14,264 nt of DNA from Gammaproteobacteria bacterium (GCA_003511825.1 DOIU01000469.1:1-14264); one strand, 5' to 3'; shown: positions 1-6,571, counted from the stretch's first letter. Numbers and translations: made by a program. Notes: generated by a model from the sequence alone, not told the origin.

Positions 1-1330
1 CTATGTCAGCAATGGGCAGGTGTTTAGCAACGGGCAAGTTAACTGTTCGGATTTTACGGGTTCGCCTGAACGAGGCTGGACGGTACGTGGCGAGTGTTAT
101 TACAAAGCGTTTGCAACGCTGGATCAGTTGCATGTGTGCATTGCTATTAGCGAGCCGGAGCTGGCTGATGAAATCACTCATATGATTGAAAGCCTCTCGC
201 GTATTAAGGATCGAGAGCTGATAGAGAGTCGTCGCGATACCGCAGAGCGTTTGCAGCTAAAAGCCAAGCAGCTCAGCGCGCGTATGGCGCATTTGCGGCG
301 TATCAACACGGTCAGTGAGAGTATTTTTCACGGCAGTCCTGCGGGGCTGGTCGTGTGGAACATAGCGGGAGAATTCGTGCGTATGAACGAGTTAGCCTAC
401 AGCATGCTGCCGCAGATCCTAGGGCCTGAGCCTGCCTTCAAGGTGTTTTTGAGCGCACTGGATCGCGAACCTGACCGAGAAGACGCCGGACTCTTCCGGG
501 CTTTACTCATTGATAAGGCGCCTTGGCAGCTAGAATGCGATCTTGCCGGCGTGGAGCTCGTGATGGACTTTAGCGTGGTTGGTGAGCGCTTTGCCGATCG
601 GCTGCTGGTTGCGAGTATTGTCGATGTGAGCAAGATTCGCGAAAGCGAGCGTGCCCGCGCGGAGTTGATGGAATACCTCTCACATGATTTGCGCTCGCCG
701 TTGATCTCTACGGTGTATATGCTGGAAAACCAAAGAGAGTTGCTCATAGGCATTGACAGCAGTAGCCTGGATAAAGTCGAGCGCAATATCAATCGCAGTT
801 TAGGATTGATCGATGACCTGCTTAATCTGGCGCGCGCAGACAATCTCAAGCAGGAAGAGTTGGCGCCTGTGCTGTTTGACAATGTCGTCAGCAATAGCGT
901 CGATCAGCTCTCGCCGCTCGCGCAAGAAAAGCACATTGTCTTGCGCATCGAACAGGATGAGAACGAGGATCTCTGGGTGAATGGCAACGCTATATTGCTT
1001 GAGCGAGCCTTGATCAATGTGATTGGCAATGCGATAAAATACAGCCCTGGAGAAACGGTCATCCTCGTGCGTACGCTGGGTGAAGCGCGACGTCTGTGTT
1101 GCCAGGTGGATGATGAGGGGATCGGCGTCAGTGAAGACCAGATTCTCACGATGTTTGATCGCTTCAAGCGCTCTGAATCGGTTGAGCGTCAGTACCAGGG
1201 TAGTGGTTTGGGATTGGCTTTGGTGTCGCGGGTCGTGGCGCAGCACCACGGCCATGTGTCGGCTCAGAATCTCAGGCGAGGTCTGCGGGTCAGTATTGAG
1301 CTTCCTCGCTTAGAATTAGAGGATGACTGA
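1..1330 (+). CDS. PAS-domain sensor histidine kinase, 5' truncated by window edge
   Basis: C-terminal part of a two-component sensor kinase. The reading frame is open to the left edge (codons begin at base 2), so the true start is probably upstream; the GTG at 20 is only an internal candidate. Numbering from that GTG: residues ~1-60 unrecognised, ~60-95 helical linker rich in charged residues, ~100-210 PAS-like fold, ~212-280 HisKA with H-box YLSHDLRSPL and phospho-acceptor His222, ~320-432 HATPase with N-box NVIGNAIKYSP (Asn333/337), G1 box DEGIG (~366) and G2 box GSGLGLAL (~395). No transmembrane segment is visible in the part present, so membrane anchoring, if any, lies upstream. No response regulator gene is in the window. 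Kinase identity is firm; the signal and partner are unknown. Confidence 0.9.
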   Translation, partial: YVSNGQVFSNGQVNCSDFTGSPERGWTVRGECYYKAFATLDQLHVCIAISEPELADEITHMIESLSRIKDRELIESRRDTAERLQLKAKQLSARMAHLRRINTVSESIFHGSPAGLVVWNIAGEFVRMNELAYSMLPQILGPEPAFKVFLSALDREPDREDAGLFRALLIDKAPWQLECDLAGVELVMDFSVVGERFADRLLVASIVDVSKIRESERARAELMEYLSHDLRSPLISTVYMLENQRELLIGIDSSSLDKVERNINRSLGLIDDLLNLARADNLKQEELAPVLFDNVVSNSVDQLSPLAQEKHIVLRIEQDENEDLWVNGNAILLERALINVIGNAIKYSPGETVILVRTLGEARRLCCQVDDEGIGVSEDQILTMFDRFKRSESVERQYQGSGLGLALVSRVVAQHHGHVSAQNLRRGLRVSIELPRLELEDD

Positions 1331-1331
1331 T

Positions 1332-1349
1332 TTGTGAGCTGGGTCACAA
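1332..1349. promoter_or_regulatory. Candidate CRP/Vfr-type binding site
   Basis: The sequence TTGTGA-GCTGGG-TCACAA is an exact TGTGA-N6-TCACA dyad, extended by one more matched pair. It begins two bases after the kinase stop codon and its centre is 128.5 bp upstream of the ATG at 1469. A poor -10 candidate TATGTT (1388-1393) would put the start of transcription near 1400, about 60 bp from the dyad centre, a class I activator distance. It could instead be a short 6-bp stem, but there is no T-run after it. Confidence 0.5.
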
Positions 1350-1468
1350 GACGGTGTGCCTAATCACGATGAGATTGTTAAATACGTTATGTTGATCACG
1401 CGTGCCACAGGAGCGTGGGCGCCTCGGCGTTGAGCCGGGAACCTCTCATTTTAGAAGGATCTAACTGC

Positions 1469-1819
1469 ATGAAAACTCCCATTACTCGTCTTTTCTTTTG
1501 TCTGCTGTTTCTACTCTGCGCGCCGATGGTCTCGGCCGACACGGTTGATTTAAACCGTGCTGACGCGACGGCTCTGGCACGTGTGTTGTCGGGCATTGGG
1601 CCGGTCAAGGCGCAGGCGATTGTTGCCTATCGTGAAGCGAACGGCCCGTTCAAACGTGTGGAAGATTTGCGCAGGGTGCCGGGTATTGGCACGGCGTTGG
1701 TTAAGGCCAATCAGTCGCAGCTGTCTGTAGGGGCTGCTGACCCTGTTCCTGTCGCCAAAAAGGCGCAGGTCTCGAAGCCCGCGAACCCCGCTAAGGCGGG
1801 CGCCGTTCAACGTCAGTAG
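1469..1819 (+). CDS. ComEA-like secreted helix-hairpin-helix DNA-binding protein
   Basis: A 116-residue protein. The ATG at 1469 is chosen because GAAGGA lies at 1454-1459 (9-nt spacing) and because this start exposes a signal peptide: MKTPITRLFFCLLFLLCAPMVSA with probable cleavage after Ala23. The mature protein starts DTVDLNRADATALARVL and holds two helix-hairpin-helix motifs, GIGPVKAQAI and VPGIGTALV, with the family signature YREANGPFKRVEDL between them. It ends in a Lys/Ala/Pro-rich tail. ComEA proteins bind double-stranded DNA in the periplasm during natural transformation; many gammaproteobacteria carry such short stand-alone versions, and a competence role here is inference. It probably forms its own transcript, possibly under the CRP-type site at 1332-1349, and converges on rpiA. 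Confidence 0.88.
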   Translation: MKTPITRLFFCLLFLLCAPMVSADTVDLNRADATALARVLSGIGPVKAQAIVAYREANGPFKRVEDLRRVPGIGTALVKANQSQLSVGAADPVPVAKKAQVSKPANPAKAGAVQRQ

Positions 1820-1841
1820 TGACTCGGTGACTGATGACCGG

Positions 1842-1896
1842 GTCGAGCACCGAGAGTGTGATTAGTTGATGCGCTCTCGGTGCCCGGTGCATCGAC
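1842..1896. terminator. Candidate bidirectional transcription-end hairpin between comEA-like gene and rpiA
   Basis: A perfect 10-bp inverted repeat, GCACCGAGAG (1847-1856) and CTCTCGGTGC (1874-1883), with a 17-nt loop. A further GTCGA/TCGAC pair (1842-1846, 1892-1896) could form outside it. It lies between two convergent genes. No clear U-tract follows on either strand, so intrinsic termination is not proven. Confidence 0.45.
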
Positions 1897-2570
1897 TAGG
1901 CGTCCTCGCGGCTACCTTCGTTGATTTCAACGCCTGCTTCACTGGTCAAGATCAGGACGTCGGCGCATCGCTGGGCGAACAAGCCATTGCAAACAACGCC
2001 CGGGATTTGGTTCAGCGCGCTCTCTAACGAAATAGGGTCGGTAATCGCCATGTTGTGAACATCAAGAATAATGTTGCCATTGTCGGTTTTGCAGTCCTCG
2101 CGATACTCAGGGTCACCGCCTAGCTTGACAATCTCGCGCGCGACAAAGCTGCGTGCCATGGGGATGACTTCGACAGGTAATCCAAAGTCGCCCAAGACAT
2201 CCACTTTTTTGGACATGTCGGCAATGCAAACAAACGTTTTACTGGCGCCGGCGACGATTTTTTCGCGAGTGAGAGCACCACCACCACCTTTGATCAAGTG
2301 CCTCTGAGGATTTGCCTCGTCGGCACCATCGACATACAGCGCCAAGGGGCCTGTAGCGTTCAGGTCCATCACTTCAATATTGTTCTCACGCAAGCGGATG
2401 GCTGTCGCTTCTGAGCTGGCGACTGCGCCTTGTATATGCCGATTGCTGCTGGCAAGCAGGTCGATGAAAAAATTGGTGGTTGAGCCGGTCCCGACTCCGA
2501 CGATCATATCGTCTTCCACGTATTCCAGTGCAGCCTCTGCCGCTGCGCGCTTAAGGGCGTCTGTTGACAT
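1896..2570 (-). CDS. rpiA: Ribose-5-phosphate isomerase A
   Basis: Interconverts ribose 5-phosphate and ribulose 5-phosphate in the non-oxidative pentose phosphate pathway; cytosolic. The frame is open to 2732, but ATG 2570-2568 is chosen: it follows GGAG with 7-nt spacing and gives 224 residues starting MSTDALKRAAAEAALEYV, close to the 219 of E. coli RpiA. Visible motifs: phosphate-binding loop VGVGTGSTTNFF (24-35), YVDGADE with Asp81 and Asp84, IKGGGGALTREK with Lys94 and catalytic Glu103, then VDVLG and LPVEVIPMA. These positions match the E. coli active-site numbering. The gene is divergent from ilvA, as known in Pseudomonas. Confidence 0.97.
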   Translation of the reverse strand: MSTDALKRAAAEAALEYVEDDMIVGVGTGSTTNFFIDLLASSNRHIQGAVASSEATAIRLRENNIEVMDLNATGPLALYVDGADEANPQRHLIKGGGGALTREKIVAGASKTFVCIADMSKKVDVLGDFGLPVEVIPMARSFVAREIVKLGGDPEYREDCKTDNGNIILDVHNMAITDPISLESALNQIPGVVCNGLFAQRCADVLILTSEAGVEINEGSREDA

Positions 2571-2596
2571 GACAGGTCTCCGAACAAGATCGGACA

Positions 2597-2625
2597 AGTC
2601 TACTGGGTCTGCCCGCCAACGGAAA
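2597..2625 (-). promoter_or_regulatory. Weak candidate sigma-70 promoter for rpiA
   Basis: On the minus strand TTTCCG (2625-2620) and TAGACT (2602-2597) are separated by 17 bp, giving a predicted start near 2590 and a leader of about 20 nt before the rpiA ATG. The -35 match is only 3 of 6 bases. Confidence 0.3.
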
Positions 2626-2734
2626 GCCCGCCTCTGGGCGTGGTCTTGCTGAAAAAACCTGGGCAACGCGCTTTTCTCAAGCTGGCTGATAGAGTAAACT
2701 GAAGCGTTTACATGCGGCGCCTGACACCCCAACT

Positions 2735-4246
2735 ATGAAGCAATACATTGAAAACATCCTCAACGCACGGGTTTACGATGTGGCGACAGAATCTTCGCTG
2801 CACACCGCCAAAGGGCTCTCCCGTCGCATGGATAATCGTGTCCTATTGAAACGCGAAGACGAGCAGAGTGTTTTCTCCTTCAAATGCCGCGGTGCTTACA
2901 ATCGAATTTTTGCGCTGCAGAAGCAACAGAAAATTGCCGGTGTGGTGACGGCGTCCGCTGGCAATCATGCGCAAGGTGTCGCGCTCGCCGCCAAGCAGCT
3001 CGGTTTGACGTCTATTATCGTGATGCCTGTCACCACGCCCCCTATCAAGGTCAGTGCTGTGAATGCGCTCGAAGGCACTTCTGTGTTGCACGGTGATAAC
3101 TATGACGAAGCTTGTGCACACGCGCTACGCATCGCCGAGGAAAAAGGCTATCCGTTTATTCACGCTTTTGATTCTGCTGACACCATTGCGGGCCAAGGGA
3201 CTATCGGCATGGAGATATGCCGTCAGCACCCAGACCCCATTCATGCGGTTTTCGTGCCTGTAGGTGGTGGAGGGTTGATTGCCGGAGTTGCAGTGTATAT
3301 CAAGTATTTGCGACCGGATATCAAGATTATTGGTGTTGAGCCTGATGATGCGAATGCCATGCATGAGTCCCTCAAGCAAGGGCATCGTGTCACATTAGAC
3401 AGGGTTGGCATGTTTGCTGATGGTGTCGCGGTGCGTCAGGTGGGCGAAGAGACATTCCGTCTCTGTCAAAAGTACGTGGACGACGTCATCTTGGTGAGTG
3501 TGGATGAGATTTCGGCGGCGGTTAAGGATATTTTTGATGATACCCGTACCGTTATGGAGCCTTCGGGCGCACTGGCTGTTGCGGGGATGAAAAAATATGT
3601 CGCACAGACGGGTGTTAGCGGGGAAAGCCTGGTAGCGATTACGAGCGGTGCCAATGTGAATTTTGATCGTTTGCGCCACATCGCCGAGCGGGCTGAAGTG
3701 GGCGAGCAGCGCGAAGCCTTGCTCGCGGTGACGGTTCCTGAACGACCTGGCAGTTTTCGGAAATTTTGCCGTACCATCGGTAAGCGTAGCGTCACTGAGT
3801 TCAACTACCGTTACGCTGATAAAGATTCGGCGCGCGTGTTTGCGGGCATCGAATTGCGCGGCGGTGACCAAGAGCGGGAGCAGATGATCGATATGCTGGG
3901 TGACGCCGGTTATCCCGTGATTGATTTGACCGCAGACGAAATGGCCAAACTGCATATTCGCTATATGGTCGGGGGGCATGCTAAGGATGTGGACAATGAG
4001 CTGCTGTATCGCTTTGAATTCCCAGAGCGCCCCGGTGCCTTACTGGAATTTCTCGATCGTATGGCACGCGGATGGAATATCAGCTTGTTTCATTACCGCA
4101 ACCATGGCTCAGCATTTGGGCGTGCGTTAGTCGGTATTCAAGTGCCGCCCGACGAGCGCGGGCAGTTTCAAGAGTTTCTGGATGCCTTGGGTTACAACTA
4201 CTACCCTGAGACGGATAATCCGGCTTACCAAGCATTTTTGGCGTAG
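2735..4246 (+). CDS. ilvA: Threonine ammonia-lyase, biosynthetic (threonine deaminase)
   Basis: PLP enzyme converting L-threonine to 2-oxobutanoate and ammonia, the committed step of isoleucine synthesis. Length is 503 residues (E. coli IlvA 514). The start MKQYIENILNARVYDVATES matches the usual N-terminus. PLP lysine is Lys50 in FSFKCRGAYN; the phosphate loop is VGGGGLIAG (Gly177-180); SAGNHAQGVA is the asparagine loop. Two ACT-like regulatory domains follow, each opening with PERPG: ~330-400 and ~423-490, which in this family bind isoleucine and valine, so feedback control is expected. The residue after the PLP lysine is Cys where relatives usually have Ile or Leu. No good Shine-Dalgarno precedes the ATG. 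It converges with the 5-FCL gene, the stop codons being 8 bp apart. Confidence 0.97.
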   Translation: MKQYIENILNARVYDVATESSLHTAKGLSRRMDNRVLLKREDEQSVFSFKCRGAYNRIFALQKQQKIAGVVTASAGNHAQGVALAAKQLGLTSIIVMPVTTPPIKVSAVNALEGTSVLHGDNYDEACAHALRIAEEKGYPFIHAFDSADTIAGQGTIGMEICRQHPDPIHAVFVPVGGGGLIAGVAVYIKYLRPDIKIIGVEPDDANAMHESLKQGHRVTLDRVGMFADGVAVRQVGEETFRLCQKYVDDVILVSVDEISAAVKDIFDDTRTVMEPSGALAVAGMKKYVAQTGVSGESLVAITSGANVNFDRLRHIAERAEVGEQREALLAVTVPERPGSFRKFCRTIGKRSVTEFNYRYADKDSARVFAGIELRGGDQEREQMIDMLGDAGYPVIDLTADEMAKLHIRYMVGGHAKDVDNELLYRFEFPERPGALLEFLDRMARGWNISLFHYRNHGSAFGRALVGIQVPPDERGQFQEFLDALGYNYYPETDNPAYQAFLA

Positions 4247-4254
4247 TGCTGCTC

Positions 4255-4830
4255 TCAGCGATAGACGCCTGCTTCAGTCACGATGATATCCATGGGAATA
4301 TCCCAACTCTGCGGTTTGAGTGAGGCAATTTTCTGACACGCGTGGGCAATGCCGATCAGCAGAGGCGGCGGCGCGCTATCCGTGCGAAAGGCGAAGGTGC
4401 GGTCATAAAAACCGCCGCCCATACCCAGTCGGTTCAATCTGTCATCAAAAGCCAATAATGGCACCAGTACGGCGTCCAAGGCGTCAGCCTGCAGCAGGGA
4501 GCTCGCAGCGCAGTCTGGGGTGGGTATACCGAACTTCCCTTCCACCATCGTACTGGTGTCGTCAACCGGGGCGAACGCAAGATGCGATGCGCTTACGATG
4601 GGCAAATAGGTTTTTTTGCCCGTTGCGCGCGCCCAGGTCAGCGTGTGCGCGGGGTCCATTTCACCATTAACGGCCGCATAAGCTGCGAGGGACTTGGCGC
4701 TGATGATTTCGGGGAGTTGACTGAGGTTCGCGCGTAAGGCTCGTGCGTTGGCTTGCTGTTGCGCGATTGGCAGGGCGCGTCGGGTTTGGCGAGCGCGTTG
4801 CCGCAGTGTAGCTAGGGAATCTGCGGACAT
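4255..4830 (-). CDS. 5-formyltetrahydrofolate cyclo-ligase (YgfA/Fau type)
   Basis: A 191-residue cytosolic enzyme that uses ATP to turn 5-formyltetrahydrofolate into 5,10-methenyltetrahydrofolate, recovering an inhibitory folate form. The family signature RLGMGGGFYDR (134-144) corresponds to the usual RLGYGGGYYDR. Other conserved pieces are LAAYAAVNGEMDP (48-60), FGIPTP (100-105), VLVPLLAFD (121-129) and IGIAHACQ near the C-terminus. The ATG at 4830-4828 is preceded by a weak GGAA. The gene lies downstream of 6S RNA on the same strand, the standard gammaproteobacterial arrangement, where read-through from the RNA gene often expresses it. Confidence 0.94.
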   Translation of the reverse strand: MSADSLATLRQRARQTRRALPIAQQQANARALRANLSQLPEIISAKSLAAYAAVNGEMDPAHTLTWARATGKKTYLPIVSASHLAFAPVDDTSTMVEGKFGIPTPDCAASSLLQADALDAVLVPLLAFDDRLNRLGMGGGFYDRTFAFRTDSAPPPLLIGIAHACQKIASLKPQSWDIPMDIIVTEAGVYR

Positions 4831-4843
4831 GTCAACGTTCCAT

Positions 4844-4863
4844 TGATCTGATCATGCTGCATG
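4844..4863. repeat. Two overlapping 11-bp odd palindromes upstream of the 5-FCL gene
   Basis: TGATC-T-GATCA (4844-4854) and CATGC-T-GCATG (4853-4863) overlap by two bases in the gap between the end of 6S RNA and the 5-FCL start. Both are perfect around a central T. They could be protein-binding dyads or part of the processing region; no known operator is recognised. Confidence 0.4.
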
Positions 4864-4919
4864 TAGCGGCGCATAACCGAAGGCCGATTTGAATCTGAGG
4901 TGACCAGATAGCAGCGATA

Positions 4920-5120
4920 GGGTGGGTATAAACCACCACCGCCGTCGTCAGCGTGCTACCTTGAACCGGTGGGTTCAGGTGGGGAGAATGTTAGTAAATC
5001 AGGCTTTCCGCCCGTAGCGGACATGCACACATCACCAACAAATCAAGTTCCCCGGGGTATGAAATTAGGCTCAAGGGATATACCCGACTGACAAACGCAC
5101 GGGGCAGTCAATACCCGAAA
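4920..5120 (-). ncRNA. ssrS: 6S RNA (global regulator of sigma-70 RNA polymerase)
   Basis: 6S RNA mimics an open promoter and holds sigma-70 RNA polymerase in stationary phase. On the minus strand several blocks align with E. coli 6S: TCCCTTGAGCC and AATTTCATACC (5' bubble side), GTTGGTGA, TCCG...CGGAAAGCC (terminal hairpin), ACATTC (3' bubble side), the CCTGAACC/GGTTCAAGG stem and CTGACGACGGCGG. The closing stem pairs GGGTAT (5116-5111) with ATACCC (4929-4924), then ACTGCC with the GGTGGT stretch, then GTCAG with CTGAC. This gives about 193 nt between the closing-stem ends; E. coli has 184. The exact ends are uncertain by roughly 5 nt. The location between zapA and 5-FCL, on the same strand, is the conserved one. 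Confidence 0.9.
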
Positions 5121-5134
5121 CTAACTGTGTTTAC

Positions 5135-5155
5135 AGCGCATGCTTTGCTTGCGCT
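5135..5155. repeat. Inverted repeat just upstream of 6S RNA
   Basis: AGCGCA (5135-5140) and TGCGCT (5150-5155) form a perfect 6-bp inverted repeat with a 9-nt spacer, about 15-20 nt upstream of the estimated 6S 5' end. It would form a hairpin in a longer precursor starting at the promoter candidate at 5175-5203, or serve as a protein-binding dyad. Confidence 0.35.
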
Positions 5156-5174
5156 CTAGCGTAAGTTAGGGACC

Positions 5175-5203
5175 AGTCTAGACCTGAAAATCGCCTCAGG
5201 CAA
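5175..5203 (-). promoter_or_regulatory. Candidate sigma-70 promoter for 6S RNA precursor
   Basis: TTGCCT (5203-5198) and TAGACT (5180-5175) on the minus strand have a 17-bp spacer, each matching consensus at 4 of 6 bases. Transcription would start near 5168 and give a precursor with a leader of about 50 nt. It lies downstream of the hairpin at the end of zapA, as expected for an independent 6S promoter. Confidence 0.45.
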
Positions 5204-5229
5204 GTCCTGACCCTCTAAAAAAACCAAAG

Positions 5230-5261
5230 AAAAGTGTTGCAATTACTGCAGCACTTTTTTT
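5230..5261. terminator. Intrinsic terminator overlapping the zapA stop codon, possibly bidirectional
   Basis: AAAAGTG-T-TGCA (5230-5241) pairs with TGCA-G-CACTTTT (5247-5258) around a 5-nt loop. On the minus strand the stem (one C/A mismatch) is followed by TTTTCTTTGG and then seven Ts. On the plus strand the odd pair is a U-G wobble and the stem runs into seven Ts at 5255-5261. The zapA stop codon (5245-5243) lies in the loop and stem. It would separate zapA transcription from 6S RNA. Confidence 0.6.
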
Positions 5262-5530
5262 AACGACCGCTGCATTTCATCCAGCAAGGATGAGGCCGAT
5301 TCCAGTTCATCGCTGCCTGCTCTCAAGGACAGCAATTCATTGGCCATGTTCATCGCGGTGATGAGAGCGATCTTTTCGGAGGAAGGATTGCCCCCTCGCG
5401 ACTTCACCGTCTGCATTTCTTTTTCGACGTAACGTGCGGCTTTCAGAAGGGCGTCTTCTTCGTCGGGTTTACAGGCGACTTGGATCTCAGTGCCGAGAAT
5501 TTTGAGCTTGACAGCGGCGGGTTTGCTCAT
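5243..5530 (-). CDS. zapA: Cell division protein ZapA
   Basis: A 95-residue cytosolic protein of the ZapA family, which binds FtsZ and bundles its filaments at the division site (E. coli ZapA has 109 residues). The N-terminal globular part VKLKILGTEIQVACKPDEEDALLKAARYVEKEM shows the family pattern of a short beta-hairpin followed by a helix; EKIALITAMNMANELLSL opens the C-terminal coiled coil, which runs to the end. The tail is shorter than in E. coli. The ATG overlaps the stop of the upstream coiled-coil gene as ATGA, so the two are translationally coupled. The location beside 6S RNA and 5-FCL confirms the call. Confidence 0.93.
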   Translation of the reverse strand: MSKPAAVKLKILGTEIQVACKPDEEDALLKAARYVEKEMQTVKSRGGNPSSEKIALITAMNMANELLSLRAGSDELESASSLLDEMQRSLKKVLQ

Positions 5531-5748
5531 TGGTTGGCTTCCATCGCTTTCAGTCGAGTGATCATCGCCTCGACGCGCGTGCGGGCTTGTTCATTTTTTT
5601 CAATCAACTTAGCGCGCTCTTCAATGAGATTGTTTTGTTGATTGCGCAGGGATTCATTCTCAACTTTGAGTTTTTCGTGGCGCTGTAGCAGCTCATCCAC
5701 CTGCACTTTCAATTGTTGAATCTGAGATTCGATGTGTTGTCCAACCAT
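5527..5748 (-). CDS. Short coiled-coil protein, TIGR02449 / ZapB-like
   Basis: A 73-residue, almost wholly helical protein starting MVGQHIESQIQQLKVQVDEL, with leucines and polar residues in heptad spacing throughout (ELLQRHEKLKVENESLRNQQ and on). The frame is open further upstream, but ATG 5748-5746 is chosen: AGGAAAG lies a few bases ahead, and the upstream residues look like noncoding sequence. In Pseudomonas the gene just upstream of zapA is a hypothetical protein of the TIGR02449 family, and this matches in size, place and coiled-coil character. A role as a ZapA partner in division, like ZapB, is inference from the coupling; no direct motif shows it. Confidence 0.85.
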   Translation of the reverse strand: MVGQHIESQIQQLKVQVDELLQRHEKLKVENESLRNQQNNLIEERAKLIEKNEQARTRVEAMITRLKAMEANQ

Positions 5749-5829
5749 AGTCTTTCCTGCATGGGCGTTCTTGGGGAGACGGAGGGTCAACCCCCGGGCA
5801 CCGCACCCTTGACTGAGTCTCAACGGAAG

Positions 5830-5867
5830 CCGAATTCGGTGTCACGAATTATACATGCAGCACATGT
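5830..5867 (-). promoter_or_regulatory. Candidate promoter with flanking dyads for the zapB-like/zapA operon
   Basis: The minus strand carries a perfect -10 hexamer TATAAT (5853-5848) with a poor -35 region, predicting a start near 5841 and a leader of about 93 nt. A 10-bp palindrome CCGAATTCGG (5830-5839) covers the predicted start. An inverted repeat ACATG-CAGCA-CATGT (5853-5867) lies directly upstream of the -10 on the minus strand. The weak -35 plus two dyads suggests a regulated promoter. The divergent ygfB start is 135 bp beyond the second dyad, and I see no strong promoter for it. Confidence 0.45.
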
Positions 5868-6001
5868 TCACGCTAGCGAAAAATGCGTATTGCGCATCAT
5901 GAAGGCCGATGCTGGTTCGCTGGCGACAGCGCACTGCTGGCAGGCCACAATAGGTGGACGGACCACTAGGCGTGTGCAGCTATTCGCCCTACAATAGACG
6001 G

Positions 6002-6571
6002 ATGACACAGACAAATTATGATGATTTTAGCCAGCTGCTCACGCGCTGCAGTGCAGATGTTGGTGCGGCTGAAGCTCACGGCGTGCTTTGCGGGCTCTTG
6101 TGCAGTGCCGGCTCCAAAGATGTGCTGGCCTTATGGCGTTCGCAACTATTGCCAGAGCATGCCTTAGAGCCAGATAACCCCGTCGCGGCGGATTTTAATG
6201 CGCACGGGCAATCGTTGTTGGACGCGACCTTGAAACAAATGAACAACGCCATGCTCGATTTTGCCTTGCTGTTGCCCGATGAGCGCGAGGGGCTGATGGT
6301 ACGAGCAGATGGCCTCGCGCACTGGTGCCAGGGCTTTAATTACGGGCTTGGTGTGGGTGGCTATCGCGACTCTGACGCCGTAAGCCCTGACGTCGTGGAG
6401 CTAGTGCGCGATTTTTCTGAGATCGCGAAGGCGGGTTATGGTGCGGATGATATCGATGAAGAAGAGGAAGAGTCTGCCTTTATTGAGGTGGAAGAATACG
6501 TCCGTGTCGGCGTGTTACTCATTCTTGAGGAACTACAACCCGTAAAACAACAAAAGCCTATCGTTCATTGA
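6002..6571 (+). CDS. ygfB: UPF0149 family protein YgfB
   Basis: A 189-residue protein of the YgfB/UPF0149 family (E. coli YgfB 192). The frame opens earlier, but ATG 6002 gives MTQTNYDDFSQLL, aligning with the family N-terminus; no strong Shine-Dalgarno is seen. Conserved pieces are EAHGVLCGLLCS (~21-32), the central LAHWCQGFNYGLGVGG, an acidic stretch DIDEEEEESAFIEVEEYVRVGVLLI, and the C-terminal QKPIVH, matching QKPTLH of E. coli. It is a cytosolic all-helical protein. In Pseudomonas YgfB has been linked to repression of the ampDh3 cell-wall amidase through AlpA; whether that applies here is unknown. First gene of a ygfB-pepP-ubiH unit, 10 bp from pepP. Confidence 0.92.
   Translation: MTQTNYDDFSQLLTRCSADVGAAEAHGVLCGLLCSAGSKDVLALWRSQLLPEHALEPDNPVAADFNAHGQSLLDATLKQMNNAMLDFALLLPDEREGLMVRADGLAHWCQGFNYGLGVGGYRDSDAVSPDVVELVRDFSEIAKAGYGADDIDEEEEESAFIEVEEYVRVGVLLILEELQPVKQQKPIVH

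Noticed and set aside
1332..1349. Reading the TTGTGA/TCACAA dyad as the terminator of the histidine kinase gene
   Set aside because: Only a 6-bp, AT-containing stem with no U-tract; the exact match to the CRP consensus is the better explanation.
2571..2732. N-terminal extension of rpiA (54 extra codons in frame)
   Set aside because: The extension does not resemble RpiA, would abut the divergent ilvA start, and the internal ATG at 2570 has a good Shine-Dalgarno and matches known RpiA N-termini.
3395..3979. 194-codon open frame antisense to ilvA
   Set aside because: Shadow of a strong coding frame; His/Arg/Thr-rich composition, no recognisable domain, no ribosome binding site.
4831..5242. Possible small protein gene in the gap between 5-FCL and zapA
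   Set aside because: The gap is accounted for by 6S RNA, its promoter region and a terminator; no ORF with a start signal stands out.
5749..5823. N-terminal extension of the zapB-like protein
   Set aside because: Relatives start near MVGQHIES; the internal ATG at 5748 has AGGAAAG just upstream, and the extension is Gly/Arg-rich and not coiled coil.
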